From positions 1 through 64,000 of the forward strand of contig CAIOSO010000091.1 of NCBI GenBank assembly GCA_903860985.1: a DNA stretch of 64,000 bases, given 5' to 3'. Position numbers and translations under genes: made by a program. The notes below the pieces were generated by a model. It was not told the DNA's origin, ran no database searches, and worked only from the letters and a program-made list of their open reading frames with translations. This DNA is from an uncultured Flavobacteriales bacterium (GTDB lineage: Bacteria > Bacteroidota > Bacteroidia > Flavobacteriales_D > Crocinitomicaceae). Below are positions 21,469 through 30,842 of this stretch, piece after piece (the stretch's first letter is position 1; every line of letters begins with the position of its first letter).

Positions 21469-21774
21469 TTACACTTTAATTTCTACGTCGACACCACTTG
21501 GAAGTTCCAACTTCATCAACGCATCTACTGTTTTTGATGAACTGCTATAAATGTCCATCAATCTTTTGTACGCACACAACTCAAATTGCTCACGCGCTTT
21601 TTTGTTAACGTGTGGTGAACGCAATACAGTATAGATTCTTTTGTGTGTTGGAAGTGGAATAGGTCCGCTTACTACAGCACCTGTAGATTTAACTGTTTTT
21701 ACGATTTTCTCCGCTGATTTATCAAGGAGGTTGTGATCGTACGATTTTAATTTAATTCTAATTTTTTGGCTCAT
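21469..21774 (-). CDS. rpsJ: 30S ribosomal protein S10
   Basis: A 101-residue S10 of normal length, with the N-terminal [19 protein letters not shown] and the signature region [19 protein letters not shown]. In E. coli it also acts as NusE in antitermination. It follows fusA by 12 bp with no tuf gene between them, joining the str and S10 operons directly. Confidence 0.98.
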   Translation of the reverse strand: MSQKIRIKLKSYDHNLLDKSAEKIVKTVKSTGAVVSGPIPLPTHKRIYTVLRSPHVNKKAREQFELCAYKRLMDIYSSSSKTVDALMKLELPSGVDVEIKV

Positions 21775-21786
21775 CTGATTTTTCTT

Positions 21787-23892
21787 TTAAGCTGTGACTT
21801 TACCATTTGCTTTTGCTACTACATCCTCAGCAACGTTTTTAGGAGCCTCTGAGTAATGCGAGAATTCCATAGAAGAACTAGCACGTCCTGATGTAATGGT
21901 ACGTAACTGAGTTACATATCCAAACATTTCAGAAAGAGGAACGTCTGCTTTCAGTACTTTCGCACCGTTACGATCATCCATTCCACGCATCATTCCACGT
22001 CTTCTGTTCAAGTCACCTACAACATCTCCCATATTTTCTTCTGGAGTAACCACTTCTAATTTCATGATTGGCTCTAATAAAATTGGGCTACATCCTTTCA
22101 ATGCTCCTCTGTACGCCATGCGGGCACAAAGTTCAAAGGATAAAGAATCTGAATCGACCGCGTGGTAAGAACCATCTAGTAATTCAACTTTCATCGCTTC
22201 AATAGGGTATCCGGCAAGAACTCCATTTTTCATGGAATCTTTAAATCCTTTCTCAACAGATGGAATAAATTCACGAGGAATGTTACCACCTTTGATGCTG
22301 TTGATAAATTCAAGACCAGTTTTCTCTGCGTTATCTTGAGCAGAAATTTTCACCAAGATATCGGCAAATTTACCACGTCCACCTGATTGTTTTTTGTAAA
22401 CTTCTCTGTGGTTCGTTTCGCCTGTGATTGCTTCACGGTAGGTAACTTGTGGCGCTCCTTGATTTACTTCTACTTTAAACTCTCTTTTTAAACGGTCGAT
22501 GATGATCTCTAGGTGAAGCTCACCCATTCCTGAGATAATTGTTTGACCTGATTCTTCATCTGTGTTTACACGGAATGTCGGATCTTCTTCAGAAAGTTTA
22601 GATAAACCGATGGATAAACGGTCTGTATCTGCTTGTGTTTTGGGTTCAATTGCCAATCCGATTACGGGATCAGGGAACACCATAGACTCAAGAACGATTG
22701 GCGCATTTTCAGCACACAATGTATCCCCAGTTTTGATGTCTTTAAATCCAACAACCGCACCGATATCTCCAGCACCTAATTCACCAATTTGATTTTGTTT
22801 GTTGGCGTGCATTTGGAAAATACGAGAAATACGTTCTTTATTATCTGAACGTGTGTTCAAAACGTAAGAACCAGCCACTAATTTTCCAGAGTAAGCACGA
22901 ACGAAACACAAACGACCAACAAATGGATCTGTTGCAATTTTAAAAGCTAATCCTGCGAAAGGCTCATCATAAGATGGCTTGCGTAATTCTTCTTTCTCCG
23001 TTTTTGGATTGATTCCGATTACACCTTCGATGTCCATTGGTGAAGGAAGGATTTCCATAACCATGTCCAACATTGCTTGAACTCCTTTGTTTTTGAATGA
23101 AGAACCACACATCATTGGTACAACTTTTCCGGAGATCGTTGCTTCGCGAAGTGCATTCAAAATTTCACGTTCTGTTAATGAATTTTCATCTTCAAAGAAT
23201 TTCTCCATTAAAGATTCATCAAATTCAGCAACTGCTTCTAATAATTCGCTACGTAATTGACGTGCTTCGTCGATGATGTCAGCTGGAATTTCGATTTCTT
23301 GGAATGTCATTCCGAAATCTTCCTCATTCCATGTAATACCTTTAAAGTTAATTAAGTCAACAACTCCTTTGAAGTTGTCTTCTTCACCAATATTAATTTG
23401 TAATGGTAATGCATGACTACCTAACATTGTTTTTACTTGGCGACAAACGTTTAAGAAATCTGCACCTTGACGGTCCATTTTATTTACGAACCCAATACGC
23501 GGAACGTTATAGTTGTTTGCTAATCTCCAGTTTGTCTCAGATTGAGGCTCAACACCATCAACTGCTGAGAACAAGAATACCAAACCATCTAATACACGTA
23601 AAGATCGGTTCACTTCAACTGTAAAGTCAACGTGTCCTGGTGTATCAATAATATTTACATGGTAATCCTGACCTCTGTATTTCCAATCTAAAGTAGTTGC
23701 AGCAGACGTAATCGTGATACCACGCTCTTGCTCTTGCTCCATCCAGTCCATTGTAGCAGCTCCGTCATGAACTTCTCCAATTTTGTGACTAACACCACCG
23801 TAAAATAAGATACGCTCAGTCGTCGTTGTTTTTCCTGCATCAATGTGAGCAGCAATCCCGATGTTTCTAGTATATTTTAAATCTCTAGCCAT
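21787..23892 (-). CDS. fusA: Elongation factor G
   Basis: A 701-residue translocation GTPase. G1 is [15 protein letters not shown], switch II is DTPGHVDF, and G4 is NKMDRQGAD, followed by the EF-G domains II-V, with the domain IV tip at [16 protein letters not shown]. Length and genomic place (after rpsG) fit canonical EF-G. No tufA follows it. It starts 3 bp after rpsG. Confidence 0.98.
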   Translation of the reverse strand: MARDLKYTRNIGIAAHIDAGKTTTTERILFYGGVSHKIGEVHDGAATMDWMEQEQERGITITSAATTLDWKYRGQDYHVNIIDTPGHVDFTVEVNRSLRVLDGLVFLFSAVDGVEPQSETNWRLANNYNVPRIGFVNKMDRQGADFLNVCRQVKTMLGSHALPLQINIGEEDNFKGVVDLINFKGITWNEEDFGMTFQEIEIPADIIDEARQLRSELLEAVAEFDESLMEKFFEDENSLTEREILNALREATISGKVVPMMCGSSFKNKGVQAMLDMVMEILPSPMDIEGVIGINPKTEKEELRKPSYDEPFAGLAFKIATDPFVGRLCFVRAYSGKLVAGSYVLNTRSDNKERISRIFQMHANKQNQIGELGAGDIGAVVGFKDIKTGDTLCAENAPIVLESMVFPDPVIGLAIEPKTQADTDRLSIGLSKLSEEDPTFRVNTDEESGQTIISGMGELHLEIIIDRLKREFKVEVNQGAPQVTYREAITGETNHREVYKKQSGGRGKFADILVKISAQDNAEKTGLEFINSIKGGNIPREFIPSVEKGFKDSMKNGVLAGYPIEAMKVELLDGSYHAVDSDSLSFELCARMAYRGALKGCSPILLEPIMKLEVVTPEENMGDVVGDLNRRRGMMRGMDDRNGAKVLKADVPLSEMFGYVTQLRTITSGRASSSMEFSHYSEAPKNVAEDVVAKANGKVTA

Positions 23893-23895
23893 GCC

Positions 23896-24366
23896 TTAGA
23901 ATCTGAAATGTGAAAATGCTTTATTCGCTTCTGCCATTCTCATTGTATCTTCTTTTTTCTTGAAAGCAGCGCCTTCTTCTTTCGAAGCAGCAATAATTTC
24001 AGAAGCTAATCTTTGTGACATTGTTTTTTCATTTCGTTTACGAGCGTAACCAATTAACCATTTCATAGCTAACGATGCTTTACGTTCTTCACGAACAGGT
24101 GTAGGTATTTGGAAAGTAGCTCCACCTACGCGGCGACTTCTAACCTCAACAGCTGGAGTAACATTTTCTAATGCTTTTCTCCAAACGTCTAATCCTTCTG
24201 TTTCTTCTATTTTTTTATCTACGATTTCAATTGCATCGTAAAATAAACGGAATGCTAAACTTTTCTTACCATCTAGCATTAAATTGTTGACAAATTTTGT
24301 GACTACCTGATCGTTGAATTTCGGATCTGGTAGAATCGCAATTTTTTTGGCTTTTCTTCTTCTCAT
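23896..24366 (-). CDS. rpsG: 30S ribosomal protein S7
   Basis: A 156-residue S7 of normal length, the primary binder that nucleates the 30S head. It begins [19 protein letters not shown] and contains the conserved [19 protein letters not shown]. In E. coli S7 represses the str operon. It follows rpsL by 16 bp. Confidence 0.98.
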   Translation of the reverse strand: MRRRKAKKIAILPDPKFNDQVVTKFVNNLMLDGKKSLAFRLFYDAIEIVDKKIEETEGLDVWRKALENVTPAVEVRSRRVGGATFQIPTPVREERKASLAMKWLIGYARKRNEKTMSQRLASEIIAASKEEGAAFKKKEDTMRMAEANKAFSHFRF

Positions 24367-24382
24367 TTTGTAAAGCTTTTAA

Positions 24383-24760
24383 TTATTTCTGCTTAGGACG
24401 TTTAGTACCATATTTGGATCTTCTCTGGCTACGACCTTGAACTCCGGCCGTATCCTCTGCACCACGAACAATGTGGTAACGTACCCCTGGAAGGTCTTTA
24501 ACCCTTCCTCCTCGCACAAGTACTAATGAGTGTTCTTGAAGATTGTGACCTTCGCCACCAATGTAAGCGTTGACTTCTTTTCCGTTCGTTAAGCGAACAC
24601 GCGCCACTTTACGCATAGCCGAATTCGGCTTTTTAGGTGTAGTCGTGTAAACACGAACACACACACCTTTACGTTGTGGACATGAATCAAGCGCAGCAGA
24701 CTTACTTTTCTTCACCACCGCAGTTCTTCCTTTGCGAACTAACTGTTGAATAGTTGGCAT
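24383..24760 (-). CDS. rpsL: 30S ribosomal protein S12
   Basis: A 125-residue S12, first gene of the long operon. It begins [12 protein letters not shown] and carries the decoding-centre segments [19 protein letters not shown] and [19 protein letters not shown]. Lys is present at both positions linked to streptomycin resistance (the K of TPKKPNS and of RVKDLPG), so it looks drug-sensitive. The ORF-track start at 24817 lies inside the promoter; the ATG at 24760 gives normal length. Confidence 0.97.
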   Translation of the reverse strand: MPTIQQLVRKGRTAVVKKSKSAALDSCPQRKGVCVRVYTTTPKKPNSAMRKVARVRLTNGKEVNAYIGGEGHNLQEHSLVLVRGGRVKDLPGVRYHIVRGAEDTAGVQGRSQRRSKYGTKRPKQK

Positions 24761-24790
24761 AAAATACTCTTGTTTTAAAATAAATAATAA

Positions 24791-24812
24791 CCCCCAAACG
24801 TACTTTGAGGGG
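24791..24812 (-). promoter_or_regulatory. Stem-loop at the 5' end of the rpsL operon leader
   Basis: On the minus strand CCCTCAAA pairs with TTTGGGGG (one T-G wobble) around a GTACG loop. The hairpin begins 3 nt after the TTTG of the promoter, so it would sit at the very 5' end of the transcript, about 30 nt before the rpsL ATG. Confidence 0.5.
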
Positions 24813-24814
24813 TG

Positions 24815-24845
24815 CAAAGATACCTATTTATTTTTAAATTCCAAG
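24815..24845 (-). promoter_or_regulatory. Promoter of the rpsL-rplQ operon
   Basis: Minus strand has CTTG, 19 bases, then TATCTTTG, which closely matches the Bacteroidota consensus TTTG-N19-TAnnTTTG. It lies about 55 bp upstream of rpsL and no comparable promoter was noticed inside the operon. Confidence 0.85.
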
Positions 24846-24941
24846 AGCTTATTTAAAAAAGATGAAGTTTTTTAACAAATAAATGTGTGTTAAAACACAT
24901 CTAGGATGTAACTTGTTCTATGCAATCGATTTAGTAGAAAT

Positions 24942-24966
24942 AAAAAAAGCATCCGAAGATGCTTTT
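24942..24966 (-). terminator. Intrinsic terminator after pdhB
   Basis: AAAAGCATC/GATGCTTTT stem with a CGAA loop (TTCG on the transcript), followed on the minus strand by seven T. It lies 22 bp after the pdhB stop and separates it from the rpsL promoter. Confidence 0.9.
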
Positions 24967-24987
24967 GAACTCGTTTCAATCGTAATT

Positions 24988-25965
24988 TTATCGATATAGC
25001 GTTGCCTTTACTGCTTTGATCAAACGATCTACATTAGGTAATGCTTCCTCAATTAATGTTGGCGAGAATGCGAATGGTGTGTCTGTTTGCGTCACACGTT
25101 GAACAGGCGCGTCTAAGTAATCAAATGCATAGCGTTGTAGGTGATAAGCGATTTCAGAAGAGATCGATGCCAAGGGCCAAGATTCTTCTAAAACAACACA
25201 ACGATTCGTTTTCTTAATGGATTCAACAACCGTCCCATAATCTAAGGGACGAATCGTTCGTAAGTCGATGATTTCAACATGAATGTTGTCTTTCGCTAAT
25301 ATATCCGCTGCTTCTTCAGCTACTTTAATGATTTTACCAAATGTAACGATGGTTACGTCTGTACCTTTGCGCACAACATTTGCTACGCCAATTGGAATGA
25401 TGTATTCTCCCTCAGGAACTTCTCCTTTGTCTCCGTACATTTTTTCTGACTCCAAGAAAACAACTGGATCATTATCTCGAATGGCTGCTTTCAACAATCC
25501 TTTTGCGTCTGCAGGATTTGATGGTGTAAGCACTTTTAGTCCTGGTACGTGTGCATAAAATGCTTCGAAACTTTGCGAGTGCGTTGCAGCTAATTGTCCA
25601 GCGGTACCATTTCCACCGCGGAAAACGATTGGACAAGAATATTGTCCACCAGACATTTGCAACATCTTCGCTGCTGAGTTAATGATTTGATCCGCTGCAA
25701 GAATGGCGAAGTTCCAGGTCATGAATTCGACAATTGGACGTAGTCCATTCATGGAAGCTCCAACAGCGATTCCCGTATAACCTAATTCTGCAATGGGTGT
25801 ATCGATTACTCTTTTTGGACCAAATTCATCCAGCATTCCTTGAGAAACTTTGTAAGCACCATTATATTCAGCTACTTCTTCTCCAATTAAAAATACACGC
25901 TCATCGCGACGCATTTCTTCAGACATTGCTTCTCTTAAGGCTTCTCTAAATTGTAATGTTTTCAT
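24988..25965 (-). CDS. pdhB: Pyruvate dehydrogenase E1 component, beta subunit
   Basis: A 325-residue transketolase-type beta subunit, beginning MKTLQFREALREAMSEEM, with the thiamine-diphosphate region FLIGEEVAEYNGAYKVSQG and the transketolase C-terminal domain. With an alpha subunit it decarboxylates pyruvate and acetylates the E2 lipoyl arm. Other 2-oxo acid dehydrogenase beta subunits look alike, but length and sequence favour PDH. pdhA and pdhC are not in the window; it is flanked by its own promoter and terminator. Confidence 0.9.
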   Translation of the reverse strand: MKTLQFREALREAMSEEMRRDERVFLIGEEVAEYNGAYKVSQGMLDEFGPKRVIDTPIAELGYTGIAVGASMNGLRPIVEFMTWNFAILAADQIINSAAKMLQMSGGQYSCPIVFRGGNGTAGQLAATHSQSFEAFYAHVPGLKVLTPSNPADAKGLLKAAIRDNDPVVFLESEKMYGDKGEVPEGEYIIPIGVANVVRKGTDVTIVTFGKIIKVAEEAADILAKDNIHVEIIDLRTIRPLDYGTVVESIKKTNRCVVLEESWPLASISSEIAYHLQRYAFDYLDAPVQRVTQTDTPFAFSPTLIEEALPNVDRLIKAVKATLYR

Positions 25966-25985
25966 AGTTCAAAAATTTCGAATGG

Positions 25986-25993
25986 CAAAAGTA
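25986..25993 (-). promoter_or_regulatory. Candidate -7 box for pdhB
   Basis: Minus strand reads TACTTTTG (TAnnTTTG), giving a leader of about 17 nt. No TTTG at -33. Confidence 0.45.
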
Positions 25994-26021
25994 TAAAAAC
26001 CAGCTAATTCGCACGTTATTT

Positions 26022-27254
26022 TTAAGCCACTTTTAATGTGGCAATTTTAGATTTTGAGAATTTTTCTTCTGCGTAATGGATATTCACATCGAGTGTTTTA
26101 ACGGTGGAAGAGGGAATGTCAAACATCGCATCGGTGAGGATCGCTTCACAAATGGACCTAAGTCCTCTCGCTCCAAGTTGAAATTCATTGGCTTTTTTCA
26201 CCATGAAGTCCAATACTTCATTATCGATACTCAATTTAACGCCATCCAATTCGAATAGGCGTTTGTATTGTTTGATGAGGGCATTTTTAGGCTCTGTGAG
26301 GATGCGTTTTAAATCGGCGTCAGACAAGGGTTCCAAGTAAGTTAATACTGGAAAGCGTCCAATTAATTCTGGGATTAATCCAAAAGAACGGATGTCACTT
26401 GGCGTGATATATTTTAACAACGAATCTTTTTCAATGGTTTGTTCCGCATCTGAAGAGAATCCAATTGTTTGACGATTGACACGATTTGCAATTAATTTTT
26501 CAATCCCATCAAATGCTCCTCCACATATAAACAAAATGTTTTTTGTGTCGATTTGTATCATTTTTTGCTCGGGATGCTTTCTTCCTCCTTGCGGTGGAAC
26601 GTTCACCGTTGCTCCTTCAAGTAATTTGAGTAAGGCTTGTTGCACTCCTTCACCAGAAACATCTCTTGTAATGGACGGATTATCGTTTTTACGAGCGATT
26701 TTATCAATCTCATCTATAAAAACAATCCCCATTTGAGCACTTTCTACGTTGTAGTCAGCTGCTTGAAGTAGGCGAGAAAGGATGCTTTCCACATCTTCTC
26801 CAACATATCCTGCTTCCGTTAAAACGGTTGCATCTGCAATGCAAAATGGTACATTTAGTAGTTTCGCAATGGACTTCGCTAGTAAGGTTTTACCTGTTCC
26901 CGTTCTACCCACCAAGATGACATTGGACTTTTCAATTTCCACGTCATCTCCCGTTGATTTGTATCCTAGGCGTTTAAAGTGATTGTATACGGCAACCGAA
27001 AGGAATTTCTTTGCTTCATTTTGTCCAATGACGTATTGGTCTAGATGAGATTTTATTTCTTGAGGTTTTAATAGGTTCACTTTTACCAACTCCAAATGCT
27101 CTTCTTTTACTTTGTCGGTAAGCTCTTCTTGAACAATTTTGTTTGCCTGTGAAGCACAGTTGTCACAGATGTGACCTGAAATGCCTGCGATAAGGATTCC
27201 AACTGCAGCTCTTTCAGAGCCACAAAACGAACAAACAGCTTCTTTTTTAGCCAT
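26022..27254 (-). CDS. clpX: ATP-dependent Clp protease ATPase subunit ClpX
   Basis: A 410-residue AAA+ unfoldase. The N-terminal C4 zinc finger reads CSFCG...CDNC, Walker A is GRTGTGKT, Walker B is FIDEIDK, and the IGF loop that docks into ClpP is present (QTIGFSSD). It recognises tagged substrates and threads them into ClpP. It starts 2 bp after clpP, so the two are one operon. Confidence 0.98.
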   Translation of the reverse strand: MAKKEAVCSFCGSERAAVGILIAGISGHICDNCASQANKIVQEELTDKVKEEHLELVKVNLLKPQEIKSHLDQYVIGQNEAKKFLSVAVYNHFKRLGYKSTGDDVEIEKSNVILVGRTGTGKTLLAKSIAKLLNVPFCIADATVLTEAGYVGEDVESILSRLLQAADYNVESAQMGIVFIDEIDKIARKNDNPSITRDVSGEGVQQALLKLLEGATVNVPPQGGRKHPEQKMIQIDTKNILFICGGAFDGIEKLIANRVNRQTIGFSSDAEQTIEKDSLLKYITPSDIRSFGLIPELIGRFPVLTYLEPLSDADLKRILTEPKNALIKQYKRLFELDGVKLSIDNEVLDFMVKKANEFQLGARGLRSICEAILTDAMFDIPSSTVKTLDVNIHYAEEKFSKSKIATLKVA

Positions 27255-27256
27255 GT

Positions 27257-27922
27257 TTATTTCGGATTGCGAAGCAAAACTTCATCCACCATTCCGTAAG
27301 CCTTCGCTTCATCAGAAGTCATCCAATAGTCACGGTCTGAATCCGCCCATACTTTTTCGTAGTCTTGTTTGGAATGACGTGCAATGATATCATAAAGTTC
27401 TTTTTTCAACTTTTGAATTTCTCTAGCCGTAATTTCGATGTCAGATGCTTGACCTTGAGCGCCACCTAATGGTTGGTGAATCATCACACGTGAATGTTTT
27501 AATGCACTTCTTTTTCCTTCAGCACCTGCGCAAAGTAATACCGCTCCCATAGATGCTGCCATTCCTGTGCATATCGTTGCAACATCAGGACGGATGTATT
27601 GCATCGTATCGTAAATACCTAGTCCGGCATACACCGATCCACCTGGTGAATTTAAATAGATTTGAATGTCTTTTTTTGCATCCACTGATTCCAAGAACAA
27701 CAACTGTGCATTGATAATATTTGCAACTTGATCATTGATTCCTGTACCCAAGAAAATGATTCTGTCCATCATTAAACGGGAAAACACGTCCATTTGGGTC
27801 ATGTTCATTGGACGTTCTTCGATGATGTATGGCGTTAAAGAAGACTCAATGTAATGGTCGACTACCATGCTGTTTAGACCAATATGTTTTGTTGCGTATT
27901 TGCGGAATTCGTTGCTATCCAT
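27257..27922 (-). CDS. clpP: ATP-dependent Clp protease proteolytic subunit
   Basis: A 221-residue serine peptidase. The catalytic Ser lies in [11 protein letters not shown] and the catalytic His in [10 protein letters not shown]. The ORF-track start at 27943 is a TTG inside the promoter box; the ATG at 27922 ([13 protein letters not shown]) is chosen. It assembles as a two-ring barrel capped by ClpX, encoded immediately downstream. Confidence 0.97.
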   Translation of the reverse strand: MDSNEFRKYATKHIGLNSMVVDHYIESSLTPYIIEERPMNMTQMDVFSRLMMDRIIFLGTGINDQVANIINAQLLFLESVDAKKDIQIYLNSPGGSVYAGLGIYDTMQYIRPDVATICTGMAASMGAVLLCAGAEGKRSALKHSRVMIHQPLGGAQGQASDIEITAREIQKLKKELYDIIARHSKQDYEKVWADSDRDYWMTSDEAKAYGMVDEVLLRNPK

Positions 27923-27940
27923 TATTTCAATTTTAGATGA

Positions 27941-27948
27941 CAAAGTTA
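27941..27948 (-). promoter_or_regulatory. -7 promoter box for clpPX
   Basis: Minus strand reads TAACTTTG, matching TAnnTTTG, with a predicted leader of about 15 nt to the clpP ATG. The -33 position lacks TTTG. Confidence 0.6.
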
Positions 27949-27983
27949 CGCAAATTCATGAAGAACTAATAGAAATGTAGCGC

Positions 27984-28010
27984 AAAAAAAAATCCCGATT
28001 TCTCGGGATT
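27984..28010 (-). terminator. Intrinsic terminator after the OmpA-TPR lipoprotein gene
   Basis: AATCCCGA/TCGGGATT stem (8 bp) with a four-base loop; on the minus strand it is followed by a run of T (seen as AAAAAAA on the plus strand). It lies 21 bp beyond the upstream gene's stop. Confidence 0.9.
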
Positions 28011-28031
28011 TTATAAGATGTATAAAACAGA

Positions 28032-29759
28032 TTATTTTACAAGGTTTGTAAATGTGCTCTCTGTTGAAATTTTTAAGAATTCTCGGTCTTTCCCAGCTTT
28101 GTCTTTCAAGGCAGCATTTTTAGAAATAGCTATTTTCAAATGTGAAACTACTGCATCAACCCCTTCATTGGAACGCGCTGCAATAATCGCTTTGAGGTAA
28201 GCTGTTTCAGCTGTCTCCGTTAATCCGGATAATGTTTTCTTAGCAGCATCGTTTTTACCAGTTAACAATTGAGCCAACGCTTTATTGTAGCTGTTCTCTG
28301 AGAAGTTTGCATCTGCAGCAGTGTATTTACCATCCATGATATTCAAGATACCTTGGTTGTAGTTTGCTGCTGATTTTTGAGCTGCATCACCTTTCGTGTC
28401 AAATGCAGATTTCGCTTGAGAAATTAATTTTTTAGCATTTGAACGATTACCATCCAAAATAGCACTAGCTGCTAAATTGTTTTTAGATATGCCATTGTCC
28501 TTCAATGAACTTGCTTTCTCAAATGCTGATTTAGCTTCTGCCGTTTTATTCAATTGAAAACTCGCAGCACCTAAATTTGTGTGCGTGCGGTAGTCTGAAC
28601 CAAAGTTGGTCGCTGCCACGCCATAGATTCTTGCTTTATCATTTAAATCGTTCGTTAATTTATTCGCAGTGAATAATAATTCTTCCACAGAAAGGGAGTT
28701 TGGATTATTGCTTGCCGCTGCCTTTAACTCATCATCTGTTAAACCAAATTCTGTGTATTTCACAACAATCATTGCACGACGAATTTTCGGGAACACATCT
28801 TTTTCTAGTTCACTGTATGACTTTCCAAGGTTAATCATTTCTTTTTCGCGTTGCTCTAAGTCTTTTGTCATCTCTAATATACGAACAAACAAGTTTTTGT
28901 CTGCTTCAGCAATGGTTGTGGATGCTGCGAGTTGCGTTTTAAACCCTTCAAAGTCCTCACCATACTTATTCAGTTTGTACATGTTTGTATCTGTGTAAGC
29001 GGTCAATTTTGCTGTTTTCATTAGAGCAATAATTGCTTTTCTTGCAGTTGCTGTACGATCGTATGAAAGGTTGTCGTTTTTGGAAACTTCTCCGTCTGGA
29101 GATGCATAACCGTTGATTTCAATTGCGTTGATTTTAATTTTCGGATTTGACTGAGCTGCTTGAATCCAAGAAACCAATGCGGTGATGTCTGCATCTTTCA
29201 ATTCTGTAGCACGAACATCTGACTTTCCTTTTTCGAAATTAAATGTTGCATCAGTTGATTTTTCGAACTGACGAACTAAAGCATCTTCTTCATATAAAAC
29301 TTTAAACGTTTTATTGACCAAATATGGAGTAATGATAGTCGCATCCGCAATTTTCGTTTCGGGCAATGCGTCCTTTTCTTTTGTTTGCTTGTAGATTTTA
29401 CCAGTAATCACCAAATCAGCCGCTTCCATTTCCGGTTTGTAAGGTATCGTTTGTTCAAACGTTGCGGTTCCACCATTTTTGAAATTAATCGTTGTTCCGT
29501 TCTCGGTTACTTTCTCACCATTCACGTACCAAGTTCCTATTGCATAGGATCCTAATTTCGGTGTGATTTCTGCTTTCGCTTTTTTCTTGATTCCTTTTTC
29601 AGGAACGGTAACTGTGATAGCAATTTTGACACTATCAGCATGCATTTCAAGTGGATTCTGATTTACGGAATACGTAACATCTTTCACCAAGTCACACGAT
29701 GCTAAAAACATCAATCCTGACCCTAAGTAGAACAAATTGCTCAAACGAAATAAATTCAT
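28032..29759 (-). CDS. OmpA-like / TPR lipoprotein
   Basis: A 575-residue predicted lipoprotein: signal peptide with lipobox FLASC at about residues 18-22. A domain at about 170-250 resembles an OmpA C-terminal peptidoglycan-binding domain (FNFEKGKSDVRATEL and the INGYASPDGEVSKN segment). The second half, from about residue 370, is helical with TPR-like repeats (NLGAASFQLNKTAEAKSAFEKA). It probably tethers the outer membrane to the cell wall and carries a protein-binding scaffold. It is monocistronic, with its own promoter and terminator. Function unknown. Confidence 0.8.
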   Translation of the reverse strand: MNLFRLSNLFYLGSGLMFLASCDLVKDVTYSVNQNPLEMHADSVKIAITVTVPEKGIKKKAKAEITPKLGSYAIGTWYVNGEKVTENGTTINFKNGGTATFEQTIPYKPEMEAADLVITGKIYKQTKEKDALPETKIADATIITPYLVNKTFKVLYEEDALVRQFEKSTDATFNFEKGKSDVRATELKDADITALVSWIQAAQSNPKIKINAIEINGYASPDGEVSKNDNLSYDRTATARKAIIALMKTAKLTAYTDTNMYKLNKYGEDFEGFKTQLAASTTIAEADKNLFVRILEMTKDLEQREKEMINLGKSYSELEKDVFPKIRRAMIVVKYTEFGLTDDELKAAASNNPNSLSVEELLFTANKLTNDLNDKARIYGVAATNFGSDYRTHTNLGAASFQLNKTAEAKSAFEKASSLKDNGISKNNLAASAILDGNRSNAKKLISQAKSAFDTKGDAAQKSAANYNQGILNIMDGKYTAADANFSENSYNKALAQLLTGKNDAAKKTLSGLTETAETAYLKAIIAARSNEGVDAVVSHLKIAISKNAALKDKAGKDREFLKISTESTFTNLVK

Positions 29760-29780
29760 AACTGGTTTTTTTATTTTTTA

Positions 29781-29788
29781 CAAATGTA
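29781..29788 (-). promoter_or_regulatory. Promoter for the OmpA-TPR lipoprotein gene
   Basis: Minus strand reads TACATTTG (TAnnTTTG), with TTTC (3 of 4 matches) 19 bases upstream. Predicted leader about 18 nt. Confidence 0.6.
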
Positions 29789-29820
29789 TAAAACATTTTA
29801 TAACTAAGAAAATAAACAGA

Positions 29821-30270
29821 TTAGCTATTCAGTAATTGCCAAAAAGGATCCATTTCTTTTATAATTTCCTTTAGCGGAATCATCACAAAATCACGGCTTT
29901 TGAATTGTGGGTGAGGAATCGACAATCTTTCCGTTTGAATGGAATCTGCATTGTAGAAAATGATATCTAAATCAATACAACGATCTTCATAGCCATCGAT
30001 TGTTTTTATTCGACCCATTTCTCGTTCAATTTCTTTTATCTTTTCAAGTAGTTCAAATGGAGATAAAATGGTATAACAAGTAATGCACGCGTTCAAAAAC
30101 AGATTTTCAGAATCGTAGCCCCACGCTCTAGATTCATGAAAAGAGGAGACAAATTCAATTTCCCCAACCGATTTTTCGATTTCTTGAATAGCTTGATTGA
30201 GGTGTTGAGTTTTATTCCCGAGATTCGAGCCTAAGGAAATTAAGGTCCGGTTTAATGTTCTTTCTTCCAT
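29821..30270 (-). CDS. folK: 2-amino-4-hydroxy-6-hydroxymethyldihydropteridine pyrophosphokinase
   Basis: A 149-residue HPPK that pyrophosphorylates 6-hydroxymethyl-dihydropterin in folate synthesis. It has the N-terminal LISLGSNLGNK and the signature segment DRCIDLDIIFYN followed by IPHPQFKSRDFVMIPL. It overlaps gldD by 19 bp and is the last gene of the topA-ssb-gldE-gldD-folK set. folB, an earlier step in the same pathway, is at 59293. Confidence 0.95.
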   Translation of the reverse strand: MEERTLNRTLISLGSNLGNKTQHLNQAIQEIEKSVGEIEFVSSFHESRAWGYDSENLFLNACITCYTILSPFELLEKIKEIEREMGRIKTIDGYEDRCIDLDIIFYNADSIQTERLSIPHPQFKSRDFVMIPLKEIIKEMDPFWQLLNS

Positions 30271-30842
30271 TCGAAATGTTGCACTAATTCCAATAAGTCC
30301 TTCTTCAAGTACTCAAGAGATGGACGCAACGAATCATAATTTGGACGACAGTTCAATAATACTTCTCCGCGGACAAAATTCGTGCTGGAATCCGTTAGGT
30401 AAAATTGAAAATTGGTCGCGACGTTTCCTTTTAACTCGAAAAATGTCCCAAAAACTCGTTTTTTAGGTTGAATGATTTGCTCAAAATTGATTTTATCGGC
30501 TTTGATTTTGTGCTCATCGACCTTATCGTTGGCAAAATTGATGATTTCCGCTAAGGAGTCCTTACTCGGTAATTTTAAGTAATACATAAACAATTTGCCG
30601 TTCAATGGTCCCAAATCAATTTCTTGCACGCAATAATTGGATTGTGGTTGTTCCGTCGCAGATGGAAAATAGAGATTGGATAATTTCATCGAGTATGGAC
30701 AGTCGCTTTTGAAATCACGGTAGCTGTGTTCCGGTAAATTCATCCGCAAGTAAGTCGACGGTTTAGGGACAGGTTGATCATCAGAACAGGATGAAATTAT
30801 AAAAATGATCATCAGAACCTGTACAATCAATCGTGGATTCAT
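30252..30842 (-). CDS. gldD: Gliding motility-associated lipoprotein GldD
   Basis: A 196-residue lipoprotein with lipobox IISSC near residue 19. The sequence matches GldD as I know the family: YLRMNLPEHSYRDF near the N-terminus, then GTFFELKGNVATNFQFYLTD and RPNYDSLRPSLEYLKKDL at the C-terminus. GldD is needed for gliding in Flavobacterium johnsoniae and is linked to the type IX secretion/gliding machinery. Its position directly after gldE (4-bp overlap) and ssb is the classical flavobacterial order. Other gld or sprA genes are not in this window, so motility itself is not shown. Confidence 0.88.
   Translation of the reverse strand: MNPRLIVQVLMIIFIISSCSDDQPVPKPSTYLRMNLPEHSYRDFKSDCPYSMKLSNLYFPSATEQPQSNYCVQEIDLGPLNGKLFMYYLKLPSKDSLAEIINFANDKVDEHKIKADKINFEQIIQPKKRVFGTFFELKGNVATNFQFYLTDSSTNFVRGEVLLNCRPNYDSLRPSLEYLKKDLLELVQHFEWKKEH

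Noticed and set aside
27920-27943. TTG start given for clpP in the ORF track, and similar TTG starts at 3748, 48636, 49264 and 61195
   Set aside because: Each is upstream of a better start. At 3748, 27943 and 61195 the TTG is part of a TAnnTTTG promoter box; at 49264 it lies upstream of that box; at 48636 the ATG at 48627 is preferred.
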